Assembly: GCA_023078685.1 (NCBI GenBank) | Contig: JALGAS010000014.1 | Span: forward strand, 1 to 64,000 | DNA from: Neopestalotiopsis rosae | Taxonomy: Eukaryota; Ascomycota; Sordariomycetes; Amphisphaeriales; Sporocadaceae | Reading direction: 5' to 3' | DNA length: 64,000 nucleotides | In this document: piece after piece, positions 20,470-32,584 of the stretch | How the letters are laid out: the number at the start of each line of letters is the position of its first letter | How positions within the stretch are numbered: position 1 is the stretch's first letter | Position numbers and translations under genes: made by a program | The notes under the pieces: generated by a model | Seen by the model: only the letters and a program-made list of their open reading frames with translations | Databases searched by the model: none | What the model was told of the DNA's origin: nothing

Positions 20470-21129
20470 TTACGTCACGTAACACCAGGTTCGTTGCAGG
20501 AAGTAAGCGAGTTGCAGCCATTCATCGCCTCCAACATCCTTCAGGCCCAAGATTCCAGACGCCTTCATGAGTTGTTCGAAGGCTTGTGGGGGGTCGACAG
20601 TATAAGCCCATGATGTCGAATTCATTGTATCGGGAGCCACTTGGGATAAGCTGCGCAAAAGCTTGTGTGCTTCTTGTGTCCCCCGACTCTCCTGACCGAG
20701 CCATACGATCACACCACACGCGTTTCTGTAGATTTCTCCCATCAAGGGGATCTGTTCATTCTTTTCTGCTGTAGTCTTCTGGTCGATACAAATTGCATCG
20801 ATCCATATCCAGGCTTGACGGTCGAAATCGCCACTCAAGCGTTTCAGCGCATCGAAGCAGTTCTGAGTAACTTCGATATAATGATCTTGGATGTGAATCT
20901 TAGTCAAATTCCCGGTCATTTCTCCACTCATGGGGTCAGAGCGGTCGGGGCCCTGTGGGTCGCCCCAAGTATACGACAAGCAGTCGTAGAAGTCATTCCC
21001 ACCAAGACTGATGACTTTCAATGTGATCTTAATGTCTGTTTGGGTGGGCGAAGATAAAATTTGCAAAACGCAGATACAATTCGCTGGTAAACGCGTATAG
21101 CAATACTGCGGCACATTCTTCTCAGACAT
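20470..21129 (-). pseudogene. Truncated HET-domain (heterokaryon incompatibility) gene
   Basis: The 5' part encodes an N-terminal HET domain: LSYTWGDP, then ITQ/VTQNCFDAL, IWIDAICIDQ, QIPLMGEIYRNA, VIVWLG. I take the Met at 21129 (MSEKNVPQ); an in-frame Met lies at 21201. The frame runs to FLQRTWC and then meets a stop at 20470, just where the RIP-mutated sequence begins. HET domains normally continue with a conserved W-x-R-x-W-x-x-QE block and a long C-terminal region, both missing here. HET proteins trigger cell death on fusion of unlike hyphae. This copy has probably been cut by transposon insertion and is likely non-functional. Confidence 0.82.
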
Positions 21130-21201
21130 CTTTCTGGTTATGAACAACTTATGTGCTGCAACAGCGAGTTGCAGATTGATGGTTAGATAACGGTAGCTCA
21201 A

Positions 21202-21905
21202 ATATTAGCGCTGTTTTCGCGATTGAAATATTTCAATTCGAACGGAAGTTAGAAAGTGGGAGGGCACAGACTACCCAGTGACAATAGATGGAATTTCTAA
21301 TAATGCGGTCCAATTATGGCATTGTTCACGGCGAACGGTAAAGGGTAGCAAGATATGACCATGACTGGTTTTAGACCCCAAATTATCTGCATGGCGCCAT
21401 ACCCTCGGGTGCGTGTGTTGTTGAGATTTCGTGTGACCAGGCCGGCATCGAGACCATGACTGGATTTCATTGGATTAAAGATTAAAGGGGGGTACCATCG
21501 TACAATAATCATGAAATTCACGAGGCTTCAAAAATTCCATTTTCTGACACACGTATGTTTTTGCATCATATTACTGGATCGTCTATATTTGGCTCATGTT
21601 GAGCGACGAATCATATGCGAATTGGTTAAATTTAAAGCTTTCGTACTACGTGACCTGCTTGCTCCGCCTCAGGGGTCCCATGTTCCTGACATGGTCCTTA
21701 TGGACGAGGCTGCGAAAACAGAGAGTGTGCCGAGCCCCAGCCTACTGACAATGCATTTGCTAACAGCTCGTCGTTCATTCAAAACCAGAGCAAGCTGCAT
21801 CTTTTATGTTATGAGAATTTTTATTTTTATTTTGATTATAATGATTGCTTCTCTTTCATCGTAAAGTAATCGGTAACACATTGCTCGATCCACTCGTTAT
21901 CAGCC
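21202..21905. other. Intergenic, HET remnant to S41 peptidase
   Basis: Base composition is ordinary. It lies between two divergent 5' ends and should hold both promoters. Short ORFs here have no recognisable features. Confidence 0.5.
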
Positions 21906-24781
21906 ATGATTTACTTGCAACAGTTCCTAGTCTTTGCATCATGGATAATAGGGGCAGCGTCGCAATCGTCGACTGTATCACCCGCTGCTCCTCAGTCCAC
22001 GGCATGCGGAGTGATTGTTAATGACCCTGACTGTAAGACTCCCACTGGCTTTAGTTGATGTTCACTGCCGCGATCCCTGGATATTTAACTTGTTCATAGA
22101 CAATATTGTATTCAATGCCAGCTTGGCTTACGAATGCCTTACAAGTGTGCCCTTCAATTCAGCAGTTGCAACAAGATTTGTCAAGTACTACAATGACACC
22201 CTTCTATTTCAAAGCACCTTGACCTACCTCAAAGATCCTCCATCCGGCTATCAGCAGCCTAGCACCGACCTCATGGCCGGGCTACATCAGCTTCAACATC
22301 TAATTGACAGTAACTTTTTTCTCAATCAATATGATTTTGAAGCGGCCCTGCAAATGCTGTCATACAGTGCGCATGATGGTCATCTGTATCTACAAGCGGG
22401 AATCCTTGCGGCCTTCAGCTTCGCAAGTCCCTTCGACATTGTCTCTTTGTCTATTGACGGGATGCAGCTCCCAAAGGTGTATCGACAATCAGACCTGATT
22501 GATAGCAATTCGTTCACGACTTTTGAGCCATCGGCTATCAAAACTATCAATGGTCAAGATGCCACGATTTATCTCGAATCATTTGCAGCAAACAACTCTG
22601 TTGGCAGTCTGGAACCGCATGCCGATTGGAATCAGTTAATGTGGTCACCTGTTCAGGACATTCTTAATTTGTTCAACGTCTACAGAGGAGGGGCGACTTT
22701 CTATCCAGGTACATAGAAACACTCCTTGATCAAGTTCATCTATCGCTAATGTCCAAAAGGGGAACAACTATAGAGCATGAGAACGGCACAACTTACACGG
22801 AGAATAATCTGGCTGTGTACTGGTCTCAGGGACCCACGGGTCCTTTGACGACTGGAGGCGACTTCTACAACTTCTTTGTTCTTGGATTTTATCCTGCATC
22901 TTTGGATGCTGAAGTTCTTGATGATGAATTTAATACATATGAGACTGGAAGCACAGAATCATCAGCACAACCCTCTGCGACAAGTACTACAACAGGGTCT
23001 GTGGCATCAGCGTCGCCATCAACGCCTCGGTCCTGGGGATCCTCCGCCTATCCTATGCCTGACGTGGCTCAGCCCGACTTAGGCGAACAAGGAGGAGGTT
23101 ATGTTTCTGGTTCGTCAATTTCAACAGATGCATTTGCTATAGTCAAGTATTTTTCATTTTAACCTATTCTTGTTATAGGTTATCTTTTTCCTACTGAGTC
23201 ACTCGGTGTATTGAGCGTTCCAAGCTTTGACGAATACGGCACCGCCCTCGGTACATGGGGATCGACGATCGACGAATTTATCTCCAAGAGCCAGGCAGTT
23301 GGACTCAAAAAAATCGTCGTTGATCTCCAGAATAACGCCGGAGGACAAGTCCTTCTGGCACTAGACACCTTTGAGCGATTCTTTCCAAATATAGCTCCGT
23401 TCGGTGGATCTCGATTGCGTGCCCAATATGCTGCAGATATAATGGGCAGTACTCTGACAGAGTATTTCCAATCACTCAATTCGACAGATGACGACTACAG
23501 TAAACTTGCAGCCGATGAATGGGTTGCCACCACGCGGATCAACGCCGATACCCACCGCAACTTCACATCATGGTCCGAGTTCTTCGGCCCTCATGTGTAC
23601 AACAACGACAATTTTACTTCGACGGTAGGCTGTTCTGATCACACGTGTCTGAAATGTCAAATTCAAGGCTCTAACATCTTTGAAGCAACAATACAACCTG
23701 TCAAATTTTGCATTCATTAGTGCAGCTCTCGACAGCGACGGATATGATGTTGATGACAAGATACTCCCAGAGCATGACGACGTGGCCACCCCACCATACG
23801 ATGCGGAAAGCATCACCCTGGTTTGTTTACTCATCCTTTAACTCTGGCAAAGTTTGTCCTAACCAGACTTGGTAGCTGACTGACGGTACCTGCGGTTCTT
23901 CCTGTGCGATATTCTTGGAATTAATGCATTATTACGCCGGCGTCCGTGTCGTAACAGTTGGTGGCCAGCCACTGACAGGCCCTATGCAAGGTGCGAGCGG
24001 ATCCAGAGGTGCACGAGTATACGACACAACAGCTCTGGACAGCAACATCAATTTCGTCCAGCGGCTTCTGGCAGGCAAAACCGACGACTCGGTCGACCAG
24101 AACTTCTTGCCGAACCGAACCGAGGCTTTGGATGTATTTGTCTTGGAAGCCACCGTCAATTTGCGTGACCAGGTTCGCCCGGGTGGTACCACACCACTAC
24201 AGTTCCTCTACGACGCGCCTGATTGCCGCATCTTCTTCACTCCTCAGACCGCAACAAACATGTCAGCTCTATGGCATTTTGCTGCCGACGCAATTTGGTC
24301 AAAAACTTCTCTTTGTGTGGGAGGTTCAACAGGATATGCTGTGACTGCAGCAAATAGCAAAAGTGGAAATGAATCCATTAGCTGCGCGCCCATCAACACT
24401 GCCTCGGCATTCGACTTGAATGGCTTTCTTGCGAGCATTGACAACACAACTGAGGTACCTCAAGGGTCGCTTGACGGTCCACTTGATGCTCTCCGTCCAC
24501 GAGGCTCAAACAATCTCTTACCGTGCACAAATTTCGGTTCGCTGTGCACAAATTCAAAAATAGAATCGCAATGTGTCTATTTCAGGGAATGTTCTCATAA
24601 AGAAGCAAAGGGCTTCTGCATACCCACATGCACAGGGATTGGTAAATTTTGTATAAGGTCTATGGCAGGAACATGTACGATGTCCCCTTATGACTTGGAG
24701 ATTGTGCAATCTCATGAAGACCTGATGAATCACCCAGGAATCTGTTGGCCGAAGCGCGTGAAAGACTGCAGCGCCAACTAA
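21906..24781 (+). CDS. Secreted S41-family (CPAF/UstP-like) serine peptidase with Cys-rich tail
   Basis: There are six exons: 21906-22032, 22100-22708, 22774-23109, 23179-23624, 23686-23820 and 23876-24781, giving 852 aa in frame. The donor at 23110 is the least certain; an alternative lies about 18 bp upstream. A signal peptide starts MIYLQQFLVF. The S41 core has VLSVPSF, then KKIVVDLQNNAGG (about residue 395), then LLTDGTCGSSCA (about 552-563), where the conserved Ser after GTC is the expected nucleophile. Many N-glycosylation sites are present. The last ~85 residues hold ten cysteines, unusual for the family. Related fungal S41 proteins are secreted endopeptidases, and some act in ribosomal-peptide toxin maturation. 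No precursor or UstY-like gene is nearby, so a general secreted protease is more likely. Confidence 0.85.
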
Positions 24782-25053
24782 GTTTTTCTCAAGAATCTCG
24801 AATAGTTACTCATTGAAATTGATTCCATAAATACTTGTAGCTGTATGTTTTGCAATAATTTACATATTATGGACATGCAAGCCGTGCGATCTTTGGAACA
24901 CTTTCCCTGTTGATCGGTTGAACCCTATTGAAGCAAGCTCAGCGTTAAGCACGCTGTGCATGTAAAGATTGTGAAAGAAATTCTCGTTCTCTGTCCACAG
25001 TTTCATATTGATCCCACGTGCCAGGTCTCAAGAATGGCATCAAACTATGGGGC

Positions 25054-28000
25054 TCATGTGTGCAAACTCCGTGGAAGCCTGTAATCAAACCGGCGCTGGT
25101 CGTTTTCTTTTCGGTCTACAACATTAGAAACAGCACCGAGAAGTATGTCTTTTACATCATCCGTCCATACACGCGTATCGACTATATCCCTATGCCCATG
25201 GTTAGTGCTCTGTTCGGACTGCTAATGTTCCTAATGATAACTTACTTTCGCGTAAATCTAAGATCCAGCGCTTCGAACAATTCGCCCAGCTTATCATCTA
25301 GAAATTCGAGTCGGCGTCTTCCGATCTTGTTCTCTGCCACAGATGTTGGATCGAAATCGAAGAATCCAATGAATTGAATCCCCAGCCACTTTTTACCGAG
25401 CTGAGCGTGGGTTGTTTCGAGATGGCGTAAGGCCTTTTCAATAGCTTCATCGACACCACAGAGCGATGTCGGGTTATCGTCACTCCAGAAGCCATTGGTG
25501 AGCACATAGACACTGACGGGCTTTGGGTCTTGGGTAGGACGTTTTGGAAGAACGGAGAGAAGGAGAGTCTCGAGCGCCGTTTCCATCTCGCAAACTGAGT
25601 CATCAAACTTCCACTTATTTATGGCATCTTCAAGGGGCTTTGATCTCGAGCTTTCTGTTTTCCGGCCTATCTCCGTAGCGAAGTAGAGTTCAATGCTACG
25701 ATCTGGATCAACGTCACCTATCTTGATAAGATAGGTGAGTACACGAACAGTTCTCGCGATGGATTTCTGAAAGCGGCGCATACTTTTGGAGTCGTCTACC
25801 AGGAACACCTGTAAGGAGCACTATTAGCACAGAAGTGTCGATCTGAAGCATGTCAAAGATGGAGTCTGAGAGGTCACCTGTTCTCTGCCGCTGCTGCCAG
25901 AGTTCTTCAGCTTCGATACCGCCCGGCCAAGCCCTGGATGAACCTTGAGTGGATCATTCTGATCATTTGATGAACGTCTCAGTCTCAAAAACGCGGCTTC
26001 AACCATGTTCTTTGCATCTTTTGGAGCAATGAATTTATCATAAATTGTTCCAATAGTGACAGGGTCGTTGTCAAATCGAGGCGGGTCGTGTTGCGTGTCT
26101 GTGGCCCCTGTTGTACGATCCAGCTGTCCCATGAGATTTCTAATAATGGAGCTTCTATCAGGTCTCGAGATCGCTAGTCGGGTGGATTCAGCCTCAAGAG
26201 AATCCTCACTCTGCCAAAATGAATTTCTCCCAGGCTGGATTTGGCGAGGCCCATAATTCACAGAATGTCGGCCATGGAGTGGTGAACCAAAATTCCGATG
26301 CGAGCTATGACGGGGGTCATCACTTATTCTGGAACTCGTTGTGACATATCTGTCGAGCGTCGTAGCTCCTGCAGTGTTGACTTCAAATGATTGTGGGAAT
26401 GATTCTGTTGGTACCACAGGGAGCGTGGGCTCTGTGGCGGAAAACTGTGGCCGACTTCTTAAGTCATGAAGCTGGGGATCACTGGTTGGAAACAATTCGG
26501 AGAACATTCTCCGCCATATCTGATGCGTCTGTCGTGACCCGCGACGTTGTGGTGTGTTCGTAGATGGTCGCGCCTCAAGTTGTCTCGGAAACTCGATCAA
26601 CATATGGTCGAGTATCATCTGGCTGACCACCGAAGAAATTCGATCTTCTTCGCGCTTGTCTTTCAAGATTTCGCGATGCTGATCTTCAATTATAGAGAGT
26701 CTGACAATGCCATCATGGAAACATGCGTGGTGGGTTTCTTTTAATTCTTGAACCGTTTCCAACGCTCTCAGATTGAAATAACGTTGAACTCCATTCCAGC
26801 CGGCAATGGACCAGACCAGTGCCTCACTGGCAAGAGCGCCGAGCGCCCAGACATCAGACTCCGGATGCAGCCGATCATGAAAGCTTTCAGGTGATGCTGT
26901 CTGATATCAATACATTAAGCCGACTATACAGGGCACTGAACCTACAATATATAGCATTCCCAAGGTTATCTTGGTGTCTGCCACGTAGCTTATCTTGAGA
27001 CTGTTTCTTAACGAATCCCGTCCCAAAATCAAGTAGCTTGAAAGTGACATCATATGGATGGCCGCTGGAGCGCTTCTTAATCAACACAACGTTTTGAGGT
27101 CGAATGTCTTGATGCATCCTGGGCTAACATCAGCTCACATGTCTGTCTATAAGTTACCTCACCGGAGAAGATACCCTTCTAGAAGCCACTTGTCTTCATC
27201 GCCGTCCGGATATTCGAGATTGTGTATCGCCGCAAGTCCCAAGAGAAGTTGAAAGAAATTCGTCCAAAAAGCAGTGAGATACGCTGCCTCCGAGGGTCGA
27301 TCAACTTCCTTGAAAAATGTTAATAGGTCGCCCCCATCAGCATATTCAAGCATAATAGTACGTTTTCCAAATATTTGAAATGAGCCGTAATATTCAATAA
27401 TATTTGTAAAAGCTGTCGAGCGCTGCTTCAGTGCCGTATATATAGAAATTTCGTTGTCGTATGCGGTCGCAGCAATAGAATCTGATCGTTGGTATTCTTT
27501 AAAGACGATATATTCCTAACAGATTGTTATGTTATAGCACATTAGAAGTGCGTACCCACTCTGGTGACTGACTTACCGAGAACGTCTCTCTGCAAATAGG
27601 GTGTAGCTTTACTTTATATAAGATCGCCATATCACCCTCATGTGATCCCTTCTTCAAGGGGATCTTCTCCTGGATTGGCAAAATACGGCTTTCGGGTAGT
27701 TCGGCGTTGGAGATGCGCTCAAACAAGTAGGGGCAAAACCGCCATTGCTCGTTGATGAACCCATTCCAAAGGTCTTTCATATGAGGCTGATCCGTCCACG
27801 ACTTTGGCATATTGAAATTACCGCGGCGCAGAGGCAATAATGTGTTCGTGATCTGTTCGGCCATGAATTGACGTATCCAGTCTGGCTTTTGCAACTTTAC
27901 GAGTATGGAGAAAACAATAATGTAATCGCTCAGTATTAGCGAAATATCGTAGGGCACGTAATCGGTCTTCGACAGATTTCGTAGCAATCGTGTAATGTTC

Positions 28001-28167
28001 TCCCTGGTCCAGTAGTCGGTAAGAAACTCGTTCGTAGTGAATGGCACAGTCTCGCCTAGTCCATTTTTTCCGAAACAATTTTCTATAGTGGCGTTCAGCT
28101 CCAGTGCCTCATTGAACTCATTAATCAAGCGGTATGCCTCAGCGCTATACAGCATTGGGGAAGTCAT
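25054..28167 (-). CDS. Protein kinase-von Willebrand factor A fusion protein
   Basis: There are six exons on the minus strand: 28167-27577, 27515-27175, 27118-26946, 26896-25878, 25808-25246 and 25189-25054, giving 940 aa. Phases agree at each junction and branch sites are good (CTAAC before the last exon). Residues 1-160 match nothing I recognise. A kinase-like domain follows: VFKEY (Lys of the ATP site, about 200), LEYADGGDL, MHQDIRPQN (about 312, with Gln for the usual Arg of HRD), LLDFGTG, YSSPE, SDVWALG. After a long disordered linker (about 450-705), a vWA domain begins with VFLVDDSKSM, a complete DxSxS MIDAS, and LYF...VYVLTNGFW. Catalytic Lys, Asp and DFG are all present, so it may be active. 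Similar kinase-vWA proteins occur scattered in fungal accessory regions; the role is unknown. Confidence 0.85.
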
Positions 28168-29186
28168 ATTGCTGAGGACGAAGAGTTCTCGATACGGCCA
28201 GGTTGTAGATAATCAAGCATTTCAGACGGCTCGTCGATATCCGTGGTTCATTCGGTCCAGAAAGGTCGTGATGCATCACAAAAGCAGTCGCAGGAGCAGT
28301 GTGACAAAACCTGAGGATTACACTTCAACGTCACAGTGACTGAGTCCGGGAAGAAGACTGAAAATTGAGACGGACGGGAAACCAGCGCGCAAGAATCTCC
28401 AGAGAGGGCAGCGTTCAATTGATTGCGACAGTTCACATCCGCTGCTTAAGAAGGAAGAAGAGCTGCAGATTGGAGAGCAGGCTGCAACCACATATCAGCT
28501 CGTTAGAATAGCACACGTACGGTACTCAAGAATTGAATGACATCAGCTTGCACGCTTGCTTGGAGACTGGTCAGCAGCGCAAGCTAAGTCTGCTCGCTAT
28601 GCACGGCATCTTGGAAGCTGCTGGTAAGGATTTAGCGATCTCGACAAGGGGTCAAAAGTGTTGCCGCATATTCAGAGCTCCGCATTGGCTACTAACGATG
28701 CGCCATGAAATCCTCTTGCATTTGCATACATACAGGCATTGATAGGAAATGTGTACAACTTGACAGCCTTATGACTTTACATTCCAGAACACCAAGGGGA
28801 CCCATCAGATGGACAAGGCACCGCACAAGCTATTGACTAGCTTCGCAATTCACGGCTTGACAATACGCTCACTTGGCAGGGGATAACAGAATCAAGACAT
28901 GGGCATAGACTCAGGCTCTGGCCCACCTATCAATCGCATTGTATTGCATCAATATTATGCAGAGGCCTGAGCCACCCTCCCCTTAATGCAGCCTGCTAAG
29001 ATGGATTAATTGAGTTGCATATACCGCTGCACTCAGCCATAAGGCTCTCTGTAGTTGGGTATGACAAGTTAGCTAAGGGGACTTTTGCACAGCATTCTAC
29101 TTCGGAGGCGACCATTTAATGAAGACTGCCCAACAAATCTTTTTATTTCTTCCCAGTTTTTCTAGTTTTTGGTTTGCCCGAACAAC
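28168..29186. other. Intergenic, divergent promoters of kinase-vWA and small orphan gene
   Basis: About 1 kb of ordinary composition. The short ORF at 28533-28742 has no support. I see no RNA gene or repeat. Confidence 0.5.
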
Positions 29187-29634
29187 ATGGCTCTCTATCA
29201 TACTGGGGGGGTCGCCACCGTCTGGTCCACCATCGGCGACTACAAAGTTGCCGAGAAAGTGCTGCTGCAATATCTCAAGTGGCATTACAGAAGCTACGGT
29301 CAATCTGCGGTCGATAGCATTGTGGTTGAGGTCAGTGAATATCATCGATCATTACTTGGGCAATTACTGAAAAGTGGGGTAGAGAAAGGAATATGGTGAA
29401 GGCTTCAATGTGTGGGCACCTGCAGTGCTTGGTGCAGTAGGTCACGCGTTGTGGCGACGAAATGAACAGAGGGATGAAGCTGACTCGCTGGGCACAGAAC
29501 GAGAAGAAGGCGATCAGGAAGCTCAAGGGCAAATCCGAGTTTGTACCTCCACGTTAATACCGATGATCAGGCTCCGGGATTCATACGGATCAGAGCACAA
29601 ACTCACACCCGTATCACCATGCCAGGCCTGGTGA
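29187..29634 (+). CDS. Small orphan protein, two exons
   Basis: Exons are 29187-29330 and 29383-29634, separated by a 52-nt intron with GTCAGT donor, TTACTGA branch-like site and TAG acceptor. Phase 0 is kept, giving 131 aa. The start is MALYHTGGVATVW. Exon 1 is hydrophobic and aromatic-rich, with a predicted helix around VAEKVLLQYLKWHY. Exon 2 begins RKEYGEGFNVWAPAVLGAVGHAL, a short hydrophobic segment, then becomes highly charged. I recognise no domain, and there is no signal peptide. The model rests on splice signals and frame continuity only. It could be a decayed remnant. Confidence 0.4.
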
Positions 29635-29962
29635 CAGGTGGATGATGATGACAGATCAAATTCGCCTGGGGCGCAATATTACCGAGCATGTAGGTGCATA
29701 GGCCAGGGGGGGCCTGTGTGCTGGCCTATCATACTGTGATGTTTGAACGGGGGAACTGCCTTGGTGTAACAGCGCGTGCGAAGCGGGGTCTGTCTGGGAC
29801 AAGGCATTCTTCGGGCTCATGAGCTACAGGCTATAGGCATTTTTGTAACGTCTGTGCGTTGAGTCCTACCTCAATTGTACAATTATAAGATCGATATTTC
29901 GCGTTGGCAGGTTATATATTTTCTACTTTTTGAAGTGATTGTTCATTCTCCGAGTATACACA
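29635..29962. other. Intergenic, 5' region of CorA-like gene
   Basis: No ORF or repeat is supported here. It probably contains the promoter of the gene at 29963. Confidence 0.5.
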
Positions 29963-31999
29963 ATGGCCGCCACCATGAGCAACTTCCAGAGCCATCGAAC
30001 CTGGTGCGCGAGTTCGAGCCTATACCCTCGCAGCCTGCTGCGCAAACCACGGCCACACGAAGTTCACATACTCAAGAAGCATGTAGATTACTTGAGAGAT
30101 AATGACGAAGGCCTGTTCATCGATGACTCCGACGAGCACGTTGTCGATCTCTTCGAAATCGATATCGAAGAGCGTAAGGAAAGATATGCCGCTTTGTTCA
30201 TTGCACGTGCTGATACAAGATTTAGCAATAAACCTGGAAGAGTTTTCGTTACGTGATCGCGATGCCCTAATTCAGCATATGCAGCAACACCCAAGCAAAT
30301 GGGACATCAGACATGTGTAGGTCCCATCCTAGTATTAAAGGCTCGATTGATCTGATTATCAATAGCTTCTTCGAAGCAGGTGACTCGAGAGCTCCTCTGA
30401 ATTGTTCCGCGGCCATGCTCAAATATTGTTTCACATTCCATCAAGTTGATTTCTCGTTCTTGGAATCTCTGTATACATTCATGGACGCGGATGAGCCGAT
30501 GGATTTATGTCTTGCTCACTTCAAAAGCTCGCATACTGTTGAGGTAGATAATGGTAATGCGATTGCTATTCCTGAACTACGCCGATCAGGACGCGAGCTA
30601 CGAATGTCATATCTTCTGAGATCCATGGAGTATGACGCCGATTCGGGAAACACGTGGAAGTGGAAGTTACGTCAAAACGCCTTGTACCACTCTTTCGACG
30701 CTGAAACTGGACAATCATTCTGGTGTGATATCAAAGCGAACGATGAGTTCAAGCGAAGAATCAGAAACAGTGTATCGGCCCTGAACTTGGGCGAGGCTGG
30801 ATTGGAGCAGGAACATCGATTACATCGTCTGTTTGCGGCAACTCTATCAACTCACCTGATCTATCTGTATTGGTGTGACGAGAACTGGAGATGGTACATA
30901 AACGATATGGAAATTGAAATCAACAAGATTCTGGTAAAGGCGCGAATGGCACCGATTGACGATCGACAATCGACAGTGCCCAAATCTATCATCACAAGAC
31001 TCTCAATAAATACAATCGAGTCGGGTCAACCTCCGAGAAGCACAGCGGCCACCTTGTCCAGATCAGTACGCCAAGTGTTCCGCGAGATTTTTTCTAAGCC
31101 AGAAAATGCCCGCCACGACGTTGAAATGGGCCTCATGGGTGGCCCTACTGAGCGAAAACCTCCCAATTCTATGATTACTCTGGATTCATTCCGTGTCGCT
31201 GAGCTGCAAAGACTGCATCTATGGGGCCAAAGGATAGAGCGGGCCGTTTTGGCTGTGCAACTGAATATCACAGTCCTCAACCAGATATCTACATACTACA
31301 GCGATATGACAGAACCATTGAGATTACTGCACGGAGACATGGGGCAACAATACGAGCTGGAGATAAAGCGCTTTAACGAAGAAATTACGAACATCATAAG
31401 AGGGCTCGAGATAAGAAAATCCCAGTTGCAATCTCTTGCAGCTCAGCTCTCCGAGGGGCAAAGGCTGGTAAGTCGCCAGCACAGACGAGAGAACCTCAGA
31501 CTAATTCTTTCAAATAGTACGATGGGCTTTTACAATATCGAAATATCCAGATCAGCCAGACGTTTGCAGAAAGCGCCGAGACATCCGCAACGAACATGGA
31601 GTCTATTGCTTACAAGACGGCCCATGAGACGGCATCGATGCACATCATCACCATCGTCACATTGATATTCCTCCCAGGCACCTTCGTCGCTGTAAGCATC
31701 TGCTGGCTGGCTCTTTCTTGGTTGAGAAACCTGAGTTAATTCGGAAGGGATAGACATTCTTCCAGAGCGGCGTGTTCTGGTGGAAAGATTCACCGAATGA
31801 TATGGAGAGCGCGTGGAGCTATCGAGGGGACGTATTCGCCTTCTTCTCATCCTTATGCTTCCCACTCATGACGGGCACACTCGGGATCTGGCTTTGTATT
31901 TGGTTCAAAATGAGGAGAGATCGACAAAAAGAGGAACAAAAAGGTCGGCTGCGTGGTACATTCCGTCTCAGTCGGCCATCTACTAGGAGCACATTTTGA
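29963..31999 (+). CDS. CorA-like Mg2+ transporter family membrane protein
   Basis: There are five exons: 29963-30173, 30220-30316, 30366-31467, 31518-31691 and 31754-31999, giving 609 aa. Introns are 46-62 nt and all phases agree. Residues about 105-120 carry the family block FFEAGDSRAPLNCS followed by a HQV motif, typical of fungal CorA-like proteins. The C-terminal third has a helix-rich segment (MTEPLRLLHG...ITNIIRGLEIRKSQLQSLAAQLSEGQRL). It is followed by two membrane spans, about 508-535 (IITIVTLIFLPGTFVATFF) and 555-580. The canonical GMN loop motif is absent; GVF-W lies at that position. Metal transport is therefore doubtful for this divergent group, often found near HET genes. Confidence 0.85.
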
Positions 32000-32584
32000 G
32001 ATGATCTGATGATGCAGGCCGAGATGGAACGAGACTGTGCCTGTGTACGGGATGTTCCGAGCTTTGGTGCAGATTAGTCGCTTTAAAATACCGCTGATCA
32101 GAAACGGCGGCTGATTTTGCCTCGGAGGCTTTGCATCGAGCAAACCCAATCACTAAGTTGCGGGTAAAACAAAGACCACGTTTTTGTGCTGATTATACTC
32201 TGTATTTGTTCTTTTTTATGTCTTGATTGAGGGATTCTTGTGGCTGAAAAACAAGCGAAAAACCAAAACTCGAAATCTTGATCTAATGCATGGTCGGTGT
32301 ATGTGTATCCAATGCCCGCCAACTCCCTGCTTTCAAATCCAGAATGCTGATACCGCGAGTTCCACAATTCTCGCAACCATGAGCGATATGCGAACCACTT
32401 CAAAGTCTCTTTGACCATCGTCCAAACAAGACTGAACTTTGATTCGTCGTCTAGGGTATCATATATATGCATACGCAATGCAAAAAATCAAGGTCGCAGC
32501 CCCTCCTGGCTCGCTGTACCTCTTCATCACTACTTCTTTCGTCTCTGGTTACCACTTGCGATTGCAAGTGGCATTCTTCTCTTC
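32000..32584. other. Intergenic, convergent 3' ends
   Basis: It separates the 3' ends of the CorA-like and acyltransferase genes. Short ORFs in several frames have no support. Confidence 0.5.

Noticed and set aside
20466..20481. Assignment of the palindromic edge to a known transposon superfamily
   Set aside because: Only one end is visible and no transposase motif survives, so naming a family would be a guess.
21906..24781. Ustiloxin-type ribosomal-peptide cluster
   Set aside because: The S41 peptidase resembles UstP-like proteins, but no repeat-bearing precursor, UstY-like (DUF3328) gene, tyrosinase or P450 is nearby.
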